Below, piece by piece: positions 12,071 through 25,177 of a stretch of DNA of 64,000 nt (position 1 is its first letter; each line of letters begins with the position of its first letter). Below the pieces are notes generated by a model. That model ran no database searches and had not been told where the DNA came from. It saw only the letters and a program-made list of their open reading frames with translations. The position numbers and the translations under genes were made by a program. Location of the stretch: assembly GCF_008831285.2 (NCBI RefSeq), contig NC_045151.1, positions 6,213,682 through 6,277,681 on the forward strand. The letters are read 5' to 3'. Source of the DNA: Nymphaea colorata (Eukaryota; Streptophyta; Magnoliopsida; Nymphaeales; Nymphaeaceae).

Positions 12071-13716
12071 TAGGAGTGTACGACAAGTCAATCCAACTCG
12101 GGCTCACCTTGACTTTGCTTGAGCTCTCGAGCTTAAGCTGAAGCTTGTAAAGGAGTTGAGTCTCGCGTCAACTTATTTACAACTTATACCAGTTAAAAAA
12201 ATTTGAGTCACATTTTTTGAAACCCATAAACTCTTGACCACTATCACTTCTCTCTCTCAGTCTCTCCTTCCTCTCTCGCTCTCTTGGTCTGCTGGAGGCT
12301 GGTCACCGGCTGCATAGTTTGCAATGCCCTGGGGTTTTCCGTCATGTCCATGGGCCACTGTTTGGTGACATCTAGCAGCCAGTGATAGTGAACTGGTGAC
12401 ATATGGCAGAGCCCTTTCCACATTCTTAAACTGAACAATATGAGATTATGGCCGATGCTCGATGGATGTCAAGCCGGTCACTCCTTGTTGTCAACAGCAC
12501 TTATGAGTCTCTTTCTCTGTCTATTCTTCTTTTTCTTTAGCATTCTACTTTCCATTTTTCCTACTACTTCTCGGTACCTTTTGAATGTTGATTTTTTTGG
12601 TTTTGTGGGGTCTAAATGTCTAATTGATTATTGTTGGTTTTGTGGCGTCTGACTGCCTGAATGTCTGATTTTTTTTTGTTGGTTTTGTGCAGTCCGAATG
12701 TCTAGTTTTGAGAGTTTGGAATATTGTTGCGTTCTTACGTTATATATATATTCTACTTGATCTGTTTCATCAAAACCAATGGCTTTTTATCTCTTGTTTT
12801 AGATGAATGGTTGGCATCTATTGACAAAACTTCAGGAAGGACATAAACATTTTTGGCATGAGATATAAGGTCTCATTTGTTATGAAATTTTTGTGCTTCT
12901 TGTGGAATACATGAGTAAGTTTTTGAATTTTCCCTCTTTTCTTTCCTTTGACCAACTTAGTGTGTTGGTTTCAACAAACAGAAAAAGGAACATGTGGAGA
13001 TTGATGGTGTCAGCTCATGCAAGGAGACTTTGTCTTTCTGTGTCTCTATACAGCTGCTGAATGCAGCCTGCTCATCTCATCATTAATGATGGGCATGCAT
13101 AAATAGGGATGGTAGGAAAAGTATAATAAATGTATGTGTAATGGACGTAAGCAATTGCTTAAACACCTTGATAAAGCAATAATTATGGGTTTATCCAACT
13201 AAAATAAGTTTCCATTATCACATCATTAAGGCTATCTTAAGCTTCACAATTAACCAAAAGTTGGAACTTGTATGGCTTCAACAAGAATAGAGGAGAGTTC
13301 CTTGGTATATAGATTCACTTATCCAAGGTGGTGGTGCTTTGAGATCAGCCAACAACACTAGCTAGAGAAAAAATCTGTTATGGTAGGCCATGGAACCATA
13401 CTACAATGACGGCGGTCTCATGCTTGTTGCTGCTTATTGCAAATCCAAGCTACAAAGACATGTTTGCACTGAGTTTGTAGAGCTTTGCAGATTAGATGGT
13501 GTACTTTGTTGAAAAGCCAAAAGGAAAAATCTGAATCAAGTGACACGAACTTAAACAAGTTGAACTTGAGCTCGGACTCCATGTGCTGAGTCAAGCTCGA
13601 GCTCACGTCATAAAGTTCAATTCCATCTCAAGTTGAGCTGCAGCCGAGGAATATGTGACTCCAGTGCAGCTTGAGCTGGCCGAGCTCGAGCTCGACTCGC
13701 TCGCTGTACATTCCTA
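12071..13716. mobile_element. Non-autonomous hAT-like element with GAGCTCG-rich ends
   Basis: The terminal inverted repeat is TAGGAGTGTAC at the left and GTACATTCCTA at the right (10 of 11 complementary). It is flanked by 8-bp direct repeats ATTTTAGG (12063-12070) and ACTTTAGG (13717-13724), 7 of 8 identical, the duplication length known for hAT transposons. The sub-terminal ~100 bp on the left and ~160 bp on the right are full of GAGCTCG/AGCTCGAG words. The 1.3-kb core has no recognisable transposase or gene fragment. Confidence 0.8.
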
Positions 13717-13724
13717 ACTTTAGG

Positions 13725-16583
13725 TTAAATCTTAGTAAGCACGAGGTTGGTGTAATTAGAGGTGCAGGTGTGTAGATTAGGACATAGGATCGGTGGTAGA
13801 TAGTTATGGTGTTCCTCTTTCTTTGTAATTTGATTTTTTTTCCTTCTAGGCTTGCTATTAGATTTCATTAGTAGGTGTTACTTAAGCATTAGCTATTTCA
13901 TGATTACCTACTTTCCTGCTAATTTAGTAAATATCATAGCAAAACCAGGTAAAAGGCATGCAGTTCCACAGTTGCCAGCAGCCATCTCTTCGCTGTTTTC
14001 ACTTTACACACAATTTCCTTCAGGAATACCCTTTTTCAGTAAACTTTTAGTTTCTTAAATCTTAAGTTAAGGTGCTAGTTAGGGTCATATATTGGGAGTA
14101 GCAGAGTTTTAGACTGATTGCATTGTATGTATTAGTATATATGGTAGTATTAAGTAACTGATACAAGGTGTATCTTCTTCATTTTGGCGGTTAGGGCTGG
14201 CAGGTTCTAGGAATTCATGCCAGCCATTAGATATATTTTGTTATTAGTTCTGTTCATTTCATTCTACAAAATTGCTAGCTTTTAGGAGCTAGGGCCCCAA
14301 AGATTAGTTTATGAGTCCTTTAGAATTTACCTAGGTTAGAAGGTTTTATTGCTTTTATCAGGGTCCTATTTTGGTTATAGTTAAGCTCCGCTAAATTTAA
14401 AAGTGCTGGATAAATTCTTTAGATTAGGACCTAGTTTAATTAGGAGTGTTCCCTTGCACCAAGGACACCTAGAATTAGTGTCCCATTGGATGTTAGGGTT
14501 GAGTTAGAAGTAGGAGCCACTCATCTAAGGCATTTGTTACATAGTATCTAAGCACACAATTTGAATTGCATTTAATGTGGTTCTCCTTAGGTGATGTGTC
14601 ATCTGATAATTAATACCTATTCGATACCTAGCCCTAGGTCGCGCAACATAGGAAGATGGAGAAAGAAAGGGGGGTTGTGGGTTTCTACGGAATTGTATAG
14701 CATTAGTTAGGATGCCTGCTGTTCAGTAATTTCCAACTAAGGCCCATGTCCCATTCTATTTAAAAACACACTTAACCCTTCATTCCTTGGACCAAAACAC
14801 CATGAAGACTTGTTTAAAATCTCAAATCGAGGAAGCCACCCACCTTGGGGCATCCTTTGGGAATTCTAGTAAACTTACTAAAGCCCATGTTTGTTTTGGA
14901 TCTAGATATTGTTTTTGGGTCCAATAATTGTATATTTGTATATTCAACTGCATGGACTGTGGTTTTGATTGGATTTGGCTCCTCATGACGCTAAATACCT
15001 TAATTTGACCCAGATTCATGGACTTGATGTGTTTCTCCCTTTAAATATCCACATGAAACAAGAGTGAAAAGTCAATAGAACACATAAATCATGCATTTGC
15101 CATATCAAAATATGCTCAATTCATGGTTTGTCACTAAATTAGAGTAGAACTAAGATTAAAATATAGCAAGAATAATAATAATAGCTGCCTAGGTCTAAAG
15201 TCTAGACCCCTCGATAACTACGACCTATAGAAAAGCTGTGCCGAACTTGAAAATCAAACAACAAACCCTAAACATGTAAATAACAGAACCTACAAGCTAC
15301 AAGAAATTAGTAAACAATCAATGAATAGGTGGCAGAGATGAAATCCTAAGCTAGACTGCTTGGCAGCAATGGCATGCAAAAAATGAGACAGACAATCTTG
15401 TGCAGCGTGTTCTCTGGCCTATTTTGCAGTCAACCATGGCCACCAAGTCCATACCTCAAAGTTTGCCTAAAAGCTATCCTAGGATGCTAGAATGATAAGG
15501 ATATGCTTCAATATATAACTCCTGAAATATTCACATGCCATTTTAATATCTCAAAAATTTAAAGACTCTCAAATTAAAGCAAGTCCGTATTGACACTCCA
15601 ATCTTCAGAATTGAGGTCCTTAAGAAACTATAATGGTTCATTTCACACAATTTTGGCCATTTTACTCATTCTTAAATCAATTATATGTTGGAGCCTTTTG
15701 ACATAACTTCATCATCTTAAAGGGATATCATCTCACTGGAATCATGCACTAGCAAGAAAAACAAATAAAGAAATGGAAGTAGAACACTCAGAAGCCTGAA
15801 ACTCTATAATGTTCGGCTGAGAGAGAAGCTCATTAAGGCTCCTAATAGTTATCTGATGGCTTTTTTCATAGTCCACTTTTTTATGTCTTCCATAGTACCA
15901 CAAAAACATAATAATACTGAGGATTAGGGATATGCCAAATGGAACCCATCCACCCTCTATATGTTGTTGAAAGACAATACTTCTGTAATTTTGAAACTCT
16001 TTTTACAATAACACACTCAACCTACTGGTCTAAACGGGGTCAAATCCTCTACTGTAAAGACTATATTAATGCTTCATGAAAAGAATGACCATTCAGAGCT
16101 TACTCCCTGCTACAAGGAAGTTCACTAGAATTTTTTGTGCAACAAAACTTAATCTTTGAATAGTCAATGCAAAAGAGACAAAAAACCTCAAATCTGTTAA
16201 CCTAATTCAAATTTAATCCCTATACAATCGATGCAAAGCTTAATCGATGTCTTTTTGAAGACACACTCCAAACTAGAGCATGCAAAGTGGACAGAAGGAA
16301 GTTGGCCTGGGTTAGAATGTTACCCAGAAAATAGACGACGGAGATCAGGGAATAGGTCACTGGAATGCCAGTTGGTAGCATGGAATAGGTCGTTGGAGCA
16401 ATAGTTGGCACCGCTGGATAGGTTGGTGGGACACAGGTGAGCAATGGGAGGCAAAGCAGTGGGAGAGTGAAAGGAAGATAGGTAGGGAAAGAGCACAGCA
16501 GGAGAATGAAAGGGAGATGGAGAGATAGAGAGGGGGGAGTGGGGGCAGCATGCTCTAGTTGCTTTCTGTTCTCACGAGTTCCA
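13725..16583. other. Intergenic spacer, no gene recognised
   Basis: AT-rich single-copy-like sequence. Open frames here (for example minus strand 14822-15019 and 16220-16765) lack domains, and the latter is a by-product of the GC-rich arm of the next element. Nothing else was supported. Confidence 0.4.
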
Positions 16584-16593
16584 TGCCTACCCA

Positions 16594-17136
16594 CTATGTC
16601 ACCTAAATGCGGGGTGCGGGTGCGGGTGCCGGTGCCGGTGCGGGTGCGGGTGCCGGTGCGGCACGTCTCAAAAAAATTAGGTGCGGCGGTGCGGTGAAGA
16701 TATTTTATTAATATTAATATTAATATTATTATTATTTTTAATTTTTCGTAGAAATTGAACAACACAATTAAAATTATACATTTTTATGATAGTGGGAAAA
16801 AATCAAAAAAGAAATGTTTGAAAAAAAGACAAACAGATCGTTTTATGAAAGTCACCATTCTTTAGTCCTGTATCGTTTTTTTTGAAAGAGAAAAGAGAAC
16901 ATATAATATATCTATAGATGTATTAAATTAGATGTCCCGGCCGACGAGGATTTGATTTTGTGGATTTTTAATCTGGTTTTATTCTGAAATCAGATCCAGA
17001 TCCAAACCATACACACAGATGAACTTGGTTTGGATTTGGTTTCGACTCGGAACTTGATCCAACTCCCCTGGGTGCGCACCCGCACCCGCAACGTCGGTGC
17101 GGGTGCGAGCTCCTGGGAAATGCACCCAGGTGACAT
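16594..17136. mobile_element. Non-autonomous DNA element with GGTGCGG-rich ends
   Basis: The terminal inverted repeat is ATGTCACCT (16596-16604) against AGGTGACAT (17128-17136). The direct repeat TGCCTACCCA lies on both sides (16584-16593 and 17137-17146), a 9-10 bp duplication that suggests a Mutator-like element. Just inside the left end is an array of GGTGCGG/GGTGCCG units (16611-16696); the right end has a shorter version with both orientations (17070-17106). The core is AT-rich with no coding content. Confidence 0.78.
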
Positions 17137-17146
17137 TGCCTACCCA

Positions 17147-18984
17147 TGGAATAGCGTGAGACATAGCGATAATTTTATACTTAGTTCCACTGTTCGCTCT
17201 GTGCTGCATCATTTTCCAAGTGGTGTTTGAAAACAATTTAATTAAACGAAACACGTGCGTCCATTCCCACATGTTCTGCTGCTACCAAACGGCCTAGGAC
17301 AAGGCTTGCTATACATGAGCATGGAATATGTCTCCTATCTTCTTCTTTTCTTCAAAGATGCCAATTACAAGTTCAAAAGAAAGAAAAAAGGATGGTCCAC
17401 CAATTAATTTTGAACATTTAAGCTACCGCATGGGGTACAGGGTAAAGAAAACTTTTCTCTAGAAAGTACCAAAAGCAAATGATCACCTTACCATGAGGTA
17501 AGCAAATAAGACTTTAATGGAAGATACCTTATCAATGAAGTAAACCAGCAATAGGAATATCAATAAATCCGATTTAGAACTGACATTCAATTCAACCGCA
17601 TAAATGGTCGAACATTTAAAAAATTTTAACATCTGATTAAAAAATTTGATATGATTCAAATATAATAAATAACAACTAATCGAATTCGAACTCAAATTCA
17701 AATAGAAGTACATATTGATGAGATTGAACTTTGGATTCCAATCGGATATAGCTTTAAATATCCTGTGCTCAAATTCTATAATATAGTTTGGATTTGGCTT
17801 ACAAATCAAATTCAGATTCATACGTTAATATAAAAATTGGGTTCTTATTAAATTCAGATTATAAATTTGGATTTCGGATTTGGATATGGTAAAGATTTTT
17901 CATCATCCAAATTCGAATGTGAATTTGAACCTGAATATATAGACATCTGAAAAGCCAGATATCACGTCTAGCATATTTTTTTCACAATAGCAGGATCATT
18001 ATAACTGACTCCATTGAGTTCACCACCATAGAACTCAACAGTTACACCCACTTGTTTGACAGTATACTTTGATTATGCCCTTCTAAAAGGAACATCGGCT
18101 CTCACAATTCCACCTCCATCTACCAAAGTTACCGAAAATGTTTCAAAGAAGGTAGGTAGAGTTTGTAAGACTATGACTGATCCTGAAAGGGAATGAATGG
18201 AAAAAAAACAGCATGTTGTATCAATGGGTAACTCTGAGAATACTTCATTTTTATCTTGTCATAGTATATATGTCCAATTTATGTCTGATCCATTAACATC
18301 CCTAACCAGCAGTTCTTCAACTACTTCATGTGTGGTGCTGCAAACATGTACTCATATATAATTCAAATACCATGGTGTAGTGTTGGTGAATTTTTTTTCT
18401 TCTCATGCATAGTTGATGCATGGCTTGACCTGTCCTATGGTGCAGTATAATAATTGCTTGTATAAATGGCATATGTCACGATCTGTCTTAACTAGTGCGT
18501 CGGTAGGTGGGGCAGATATACATCTTCATTGAATCACAAAGAAATATATACTTAAATTAGTAAGGAATGTAATCCATACAAAGAAGCACATAGAACTCAC
18601 GCTCTAGTCAGCAGCACAAAATTGTCATCACATCATATAAGCATCAAATATACATAATACAAGCATCAATATAAAACAATAAAAAATATCAAAAAATGGG
18701 CAATCTCCCAAGATCTCCCATGTTTTTGGATGGATGTCCTGCACCATGAATGTAGCCGCGTACTTGGTGAAGTATACTTGATAAGGGGAAAATATAAAAA
18801 GGTCAATACAACAACTAAATACAATTTAGTTTATAGGTTCTCCTGCAATTAAATGAAACTCGATGTGACCCTATAAGTGACAAGATTGACATCAGTGGTG
18901 CAATGGAGCTGAATATCTTTTATAGAATGTCCATAATAATATATGTATGTATGTAAAACATATGAATACAATGTAACAACAACA

Positions 18985-18986
<2 letters not shown>
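17147..18986. other. Intergenic spacer with AAATTC/GGATTTGG-type repeats
   Basis: No gene was recognised. Between about 17640 and 17945 imperfect words such as AAATTCGAAT, AATTCAGATT and GGATTTGGAT recur in both orientations, resembling the sub-terminal arrays of the neighbouring elements, but no terminal repeats or target duplication could be fixed. Confidence 0.45.

Positions 18987-19030
<44 letters not shown>
18987..19030. repeat. (TA)n microsatellite
   Basis: About 22 uninterrupted AT dinucleotides. Confidence 0.95.
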
Positions 19031-19034
<4 letters not shown>

Positions 19035-20432
19035 CTAGGGAAGCTCATTCTCGATAAGGTCCATTCTCAGACCGTGGCCCACTGTGCCAAACCGCAAACA
19101 GTTGGGCACAATTGGCTCCCAATCGCTAAGTTTATTAATGGTAAAACCCAACCCAGGTTGTTGCCTCACCATACACATGCTCAGCTCATGTATTTGCATA
19201 AAATAAACAACAAACAATTACACATGGAAACATGTTCATCATGAATAACAAGAGATAGCAAATAGCCAACATGGTTCAAATAACATAGCACCTGCTTGCT
19301 GGCAGTTCAAATCTTTGGGCAGTATATCATAAACCTAGTCCATTCATCTCTCACTTAAGCTAATAGATGGGATGTGTCACATCTTCCATCAACATCTGAA
19401 ATCATCTACGGATAGGCTATTCTCACATCCTATCATATTTTATCATTAGGCATTAATCATCATCTGTTCATTATATATAGTCATACATATTAGGGTAGTA
19501 TCTTTCATTCATTCAATGTAAACCAGTTTTAGGACATCTAATCGTAAAAAATGTTGAATGCAATGAGCAATAGATGCTTGGCCCTGCAGCCGCTATGTAA
19601 GCAGGGTAAATACTCTCTATTGTATAGTTTAAACCATTCATTAGACATCTAACAATAATTTGATCATAAATATAGTGCAAAGTGCGCGTTTGGCGCATGT
19701 GGTTGCCCTGTGGGCGAAGCAGAATAAGTGGCCTAAACACTTCGTTATAGCATATAAGGGCAACTGTATAGGGTGTGTTGTAAGTCTAGTTTGTGCATCA
19801 ATGAAGCAGTTGCCAATGCAATGTTATACTTGTCTCAAGGGCAAACTAGCTACCTAATGGCTCCTGCTTGACTTATATAGTCTATTGTCAATTCCAGCTT
19901 ACCTGTTTGGGGCATTTAACTTCTATCGCAGCTGCATGCTAAACGGACTAAACAAGTCCAGCAGTGAAGATGAAATCTAGAAAGTTTGAGACGTTCATTT
20001 AAACTTCTAAACTAGGAAGGGACAATTCTGAAAAACTTAAAATTTTAATGTAGTAGGATACATCGTATGCAGTCTAAAGATGCCCTTAAGCTGGTGTACA
20101 CGAGGGATACTCGTTGAACCTACAAGGGCCAGAACTGACTGGGTTGTGCCCAGCCTGGTCGAGCACTGGGTGTGAAATTGAGTTTGAGTTACAAGAACTC
20201 GGTCCATTTAAACTCGGCTCCACTTGACTAAGTAAAATCAGTTGAGTCACCAACCAGTTCACCAATTGATGGAAAGCGATTCATGGAGTTAGCATAAAAT
20301 TAGTTTTTGTTTATTGCTCACTTCAGTATTCACCTTTCACTAGATCTCTTTTTGTCTCTTCTGTCGACCACCTGCATCCCCCAACAGCACCACAGTCACT
20401 ATGTAGCTTTCCTGGCTTGGCTGCTGGTATGT
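19031..20432. other. Intergenic spacer, no gene recognised
   Basis: Only short broken frames are present, and no family resemblance was seen on either strand. Confidence 0.4.
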
Positions 20433-20438
20433 ATGCCT

Positions 20439-20573
20439 TCCTCTCTCTCTCTCTCTCTCTCTCACCCATTGCCTCTTTCTCTCACCTAGCACCCTCTACC
20501 AGTTTTAGATGAATGCAATGTCCTCGATCAGTTTCATATGGACCTAGCACCCTCCAAGGCTCTGCCTGTATGC

Positions 20574-20640
<67 letters not shown>
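20439..20640. repeat. Two CT microsatellites with a duplicated flank, second one compound (TC)n(TA)n
   Basis: CT runs occupy 20439-20463 and 20574-20598, the second continuing into a TA run to 20640. Both are preceded by a TATGCC word, and CCTAGCACCCTC occurs at about 20486 and 20542, so a segment of roughly 60-140 bp including the CT run appears to have been duplicated. Confidence 0.8.
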
Positions 20641-20642
<2 letters not shown>

Positions 20643-22370
20643 CCAATCTTTTGACCTTCAAACAAACTTTTTTTTCAACATAAAGCATTGAGGTGCGACT
20701 ACACAACAATTCAAAAAGGAGAGAGCTATGCTATTTGAAACAACGGGGCAACTTCCCATTATATAATCAATTTCATTCATACAAAAATCACATCAGTACA
20801 TATGACAAAAATGCCCCAATCCACAACTTTGATGCCTAACAGAAACAAGACATCAAAGAGACCAAGATATGACATGCTCGCACTATAAAAGACCCAAAAC
20901 CTCCCCAGTGGGATGTGAGTAGAGCCATCTAATCAACCTACTGCTCTGGGTCCGTCAAAACCTGAAAAAGGAGAAACAATTAAAGGTTTAGCGTTCGTAG
21001 TATGGAAACAAGCCAAGAAAATCCCTATCCTTCTTAGGTAGGGCTCAACTATGAGATAATCACAATCATAAAAGCAAATCATCATCATGTCGTGATAGGA
21101 CATAGTCACATAACTTGACAAGAAGGCCCCTCACATATACCACGACATGTAAAGGTCACTCAATGGCCACGATAACACAATTCCAATTCACATGCAAGGG
21201 ATGCATAAACATATCATTCTCATTCATTTCATTCACATGCACATCATTCACATGCATTTCATTCATATTCTTTTCATTTTCATTAGCTTCAGTGAATTGA
21301 CAGTTCATGTGAGTGCAAACACAGGCATGTGCACACCATTGGCGGCCTGCAGCCGGGAGACAACCCCCGTGGTGGCCCGAAACAGTATGGATCCATTCTC
21401 ACTGTAGCGGTAGAGCACTCGTCCATGGATGTGTGAATTCCAAGGAGAGATACTCAACCTTCCCTAAGACACCTAGTTTGGGAAGGCAGGAGCCCAATGC
21501 TCCAAGCACATCACACAACAATACATTGGGGCATTGCACCGCCTGCGTTCCGAACAAGCGAGACCAGTGGCGAAGACGAGACAACTTCCAAATACAATGC
21601 CACAACCCACTGGCCTCTCATCTCTTATTCTTTCATTCTTATCATTATAATTGCATATTTACGAAATGACTGGCTAGCTCATGAGGTTGGTTCACTTCAT
21701 GAGTGCACCCACACCTCCAATTGCCTCCTCACGAGGGCTATACATATCATTAACATTCTTAGCTAGCTGTCATAACAATACAGGTACAACTACCCTTCAA
21801 TCTCATTCAATTGTATTATTACCCACAGCAATGCATATGCAACAATTCACAACATTCACATTCATCAAAATTCACATTTATCCAATACATCGATCACATT
21901 TTTCAAAACTTAGCCAAATCCCAGAGAGTAGTCTCGATCCGTGATTGACTCGTAGCTGTCTCATACAGTTACCATTCTAGGATGTTTTCTAATGCACAAT
22001 CGGGGTTGAGGAGATACTGGACTCTATACCCCATCTCATCTGTCCTAAGTAGTTATCAATTCTAGCATGCACATGCAAATGCATAATAGTTTTCAAAACA
22101 AGCTTCTAATAGATTTCCAAAACAAAACTTATCACATAGCAAATTATTCGCCAGCATACATACATTTACTCACAACACACTCGTTCAATCACATCACAAT
22201 CGTAGGATCTCATGTTCTTGAAAACACACATTTACATGTTGGCCCCAGGCAGAGATTTGCCTGGAATGCCGCCATACCTGTTGTGCATCCACAAAACACC
22301 TCGAGCTATAACCCACATTGTTCAAGGTCTACTTGATGTGCCTGGTGTACCTGCAAACACAGTCAAACGA
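20641..22370. other. Unresolved spacer, possibly a degenerate LTR-type repeat
   Basis: The base composition is more C-rich than the neighbours, and there is a cluster of ATTCACATGCA and CATTCATT words at 21185-21275. No TG...CA ends, primer-binding site or pol domain was found. Open frames here have no recognisable homology. Confidence 0.35.
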
Positions 22371-25177
22371 TAAATTCTTTATTCGCATCGCTTTACAATT
22401 AATACAAATCTAACAATACAATCATTAAGGCATGTTATTGCCTCAAGAGGGTGTCGACCCACAAAGCCCTCCAAAAGGTCTCTTTCCAACCCTTGAGGTT
22501 GTCACCAAACGATCTATGTTCCGAACTTTCGATTCGACTAATCACTGATACACTTTTCGCTTGCTTTCATAGTTGAGGCGACTTCCCAATAGCTACACCC
22601 AACTCACGTATTCTTTCCCAACTAACACCACAATTCACATATTCACAATAGTATGCGCCACATGTTCCCCAAAATGGTTCTAAATCTTCTCAGCCACATC
22701 AAATCTCTACCATGTTTCCTAATCGCTTCGAAGATCAACACATCATGCTAAAGAGATAGATATACACGTGGATTCTCATCCCTCTCAAAATAAGCCTAAA
22801 CTTTTCCCAAAATAGTAACATCACTAGCATGGACTCTAATTCATCAAATCTTAAATCTAGCATACTCAATTAATAATTACATGCTCCAACAACAAATATT
22901 CGACACTTTAGGCTCGATTAGGCCTTGCTCACCCCAAATTTAGAGTCTAAACTGCTACAATGCAAAAAATTTAGTTTGCAACCTCTATAATAAGTAACTA
23001 AAGAGTATGTTGCCACTTCGATTAATCAAGTATGACCAGTTCAATCTTCTTTTCTTATAGCTATTACAGCCATTGACTTGACAAGTGACAAACAACCACA
23101 CATATTCCACATATATTTGATTATGGAGTTTAAATCAACCAACCTACTCCTTTAGAAAAGTAGCTTTTTCATTCCTCTAGAAGATATGTGGACACAAGCT
23201 TTTATTTGACAAATGATTAGCAATATGAGTTGTAATCTTGAATGGAAGTCATAGGCATAAGTTTACAACAGAATGTGAATCACTAGCTAGTTGATTCTTT
23301 TCATGGTTGGTACACAAAGCGCAAGACATGTTATAAATGATGTTAAATTCCCCACCATGTGCCTAATTGTGAGAACTTACATGATGTAAAATCACATACA
23401 CACACATCCCAAATCAGATTTAGGTAAGAAAATTTTCACTTCCTGGTTGTATCATGTCCCATCCAAACTTGACCCCCCTTTTTTCCGATAGAAGCCAATT
23501 TGTTTATACACCTATTCCATCAAGATTTTCGATCAACTAAAAGTAACAGGAAAATTTGATGCTAAACTAGTAGAAAATCTAATAAATGTCAATCACAAAC
23601 TGAAAAGCTAAAGAGATCTGGTTCAAGACATTGCATATTAAGCATTGTAGCCAAATAAATATCTTATCTGCTACAATATATATACCAACTGTTGCCTATG
23701 TTGTTGAAGAGGTAAGTAATTTCATACATGATCTCAAAAGCATCATCTTGAAGTAGTTTATTGAATACCTAGTTAAATGGATGTTCTGAAAAAAGCTACA
23801 TGATCAATTGGTAGGTGTTTACAGTGAATGTGGGTTTTCATGGTGTGGTTCTGATTTAGAAGCCTCATAGAATCCATAGTCATGCAGAATGTTTGCTAAG
23901 AATATTGCCAGTTAAACACAAATTCCCCACATTTATAGTTAGTATGTCGTTGAAGTACCTCCTTTCACGACACCTGTGTGACTAAATATTTTATGGCCAG
24001 GTCTCTTAATGCAAAACACTCAGCTCAAATTAAATGTTTACTATGTTCATATCAAGTCTTTTGTGGCTTATGTCCATCTATTTGATCTTTATCTCATGCA
24101 CAAAGGGCCTATTCTCCTTAACTTTAGTTTGTTTCTCTCGTTTTAAGCCAAGAGTAGCTAGCAATTTGTCTTTGACATAAATAAATATTTGCCCTTATGT
24201 TGAACATAGCCTCTAAAACAAGCACAACTTCTTAGCAATGATATATCTTCCCTCATTTATACCATCAGAATTTTCCTTTTTCAGTATAACATTTTAAAAT
24301 GCAACTAAGATACAGTTCAACTTTAATTGGAGTGTTTCAGGAAATCAACTTCTGCTCTATCAGCCTGCAGTTTGTTCGTTTTGTATGCCCTAGTGTAACA
24401 TGACATCTCAAAATGTAGCATGCTCATAAATGAGTAGTCATCTGAGCATGCAATTTCATCAACATGCATCTTAGGTTGTTTTTGTGTCTTTATTCAATAA
24501 ATTTCTCAAAAGATGGGAAACTATCCATTTTAAATATGAGAGGAGGATTGACACAATTCCACCAATCCATCTATCATAATTAACTTAATGTTTCTGTTTA
24601 CTTTTATTATTTGATTTTTGATAAGTAGATGTTTGGTCATTTTATGCACTTGAAACATGTTTTTACTTTCTAGAGAAAAGTAGGAAAAGAAAAATGGGAA
24701 CTAATGCTTTTGTAGACCTGTAAACTACATGGTTTATGAATTGAAAAGTGAAAAAAAAAAAGAAATTGTAGTATCGAGGGATGCATGTATGTGATTTATA
24801 CATCTATATGTGTATACAAACACATATACACATGAACATAAACGTGTAACCATGCATTCAATTGACTAAATAACATTATCAAAAATATCTGCACAAATAG
24901 CATTGGTGTCACTGCGACCTTGATGATCTATTGTATATATCTATTATTTATTTAAGAAATTATGTGTATTTGGAAATCAATATAATGTATAAAGGGGTAA
25001 TTTGTTGTTCACCAACATAAGTTGCGTACAACAAGGATAAAGGAGTATACAAGTAATCTATGTGGCCAACAAAAGTTGGATAAGCTAAATCAAGCACATC
25101 AGGTACTTGGAATACTATTAATGGCTTATTATGTTGTTTACCTATATTCAATATTTTCCTATTATGTTTGGCATGAC
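22371..25177. other. AT-rich spacer upstream of the CACTA remnant
   Basis: No gene was recognised. The left end of the CACTA element should lie in or near this stretch, but no convincing CACTA terminal repeat was found by eye. Confidence 0.4.

Noticed and set aside
16220-16765. 181-codon minus-strand open frame
   Set aside because: Half of it is the Arg-Thr-Gly translation of the GGTGCGG array and the rest lacks any family feature.
20930-22370. Full LTR retrotransposon
   Set aside because: Composition looks repeat-like but no LTR ends, PBS, PPT or pol domain were found.
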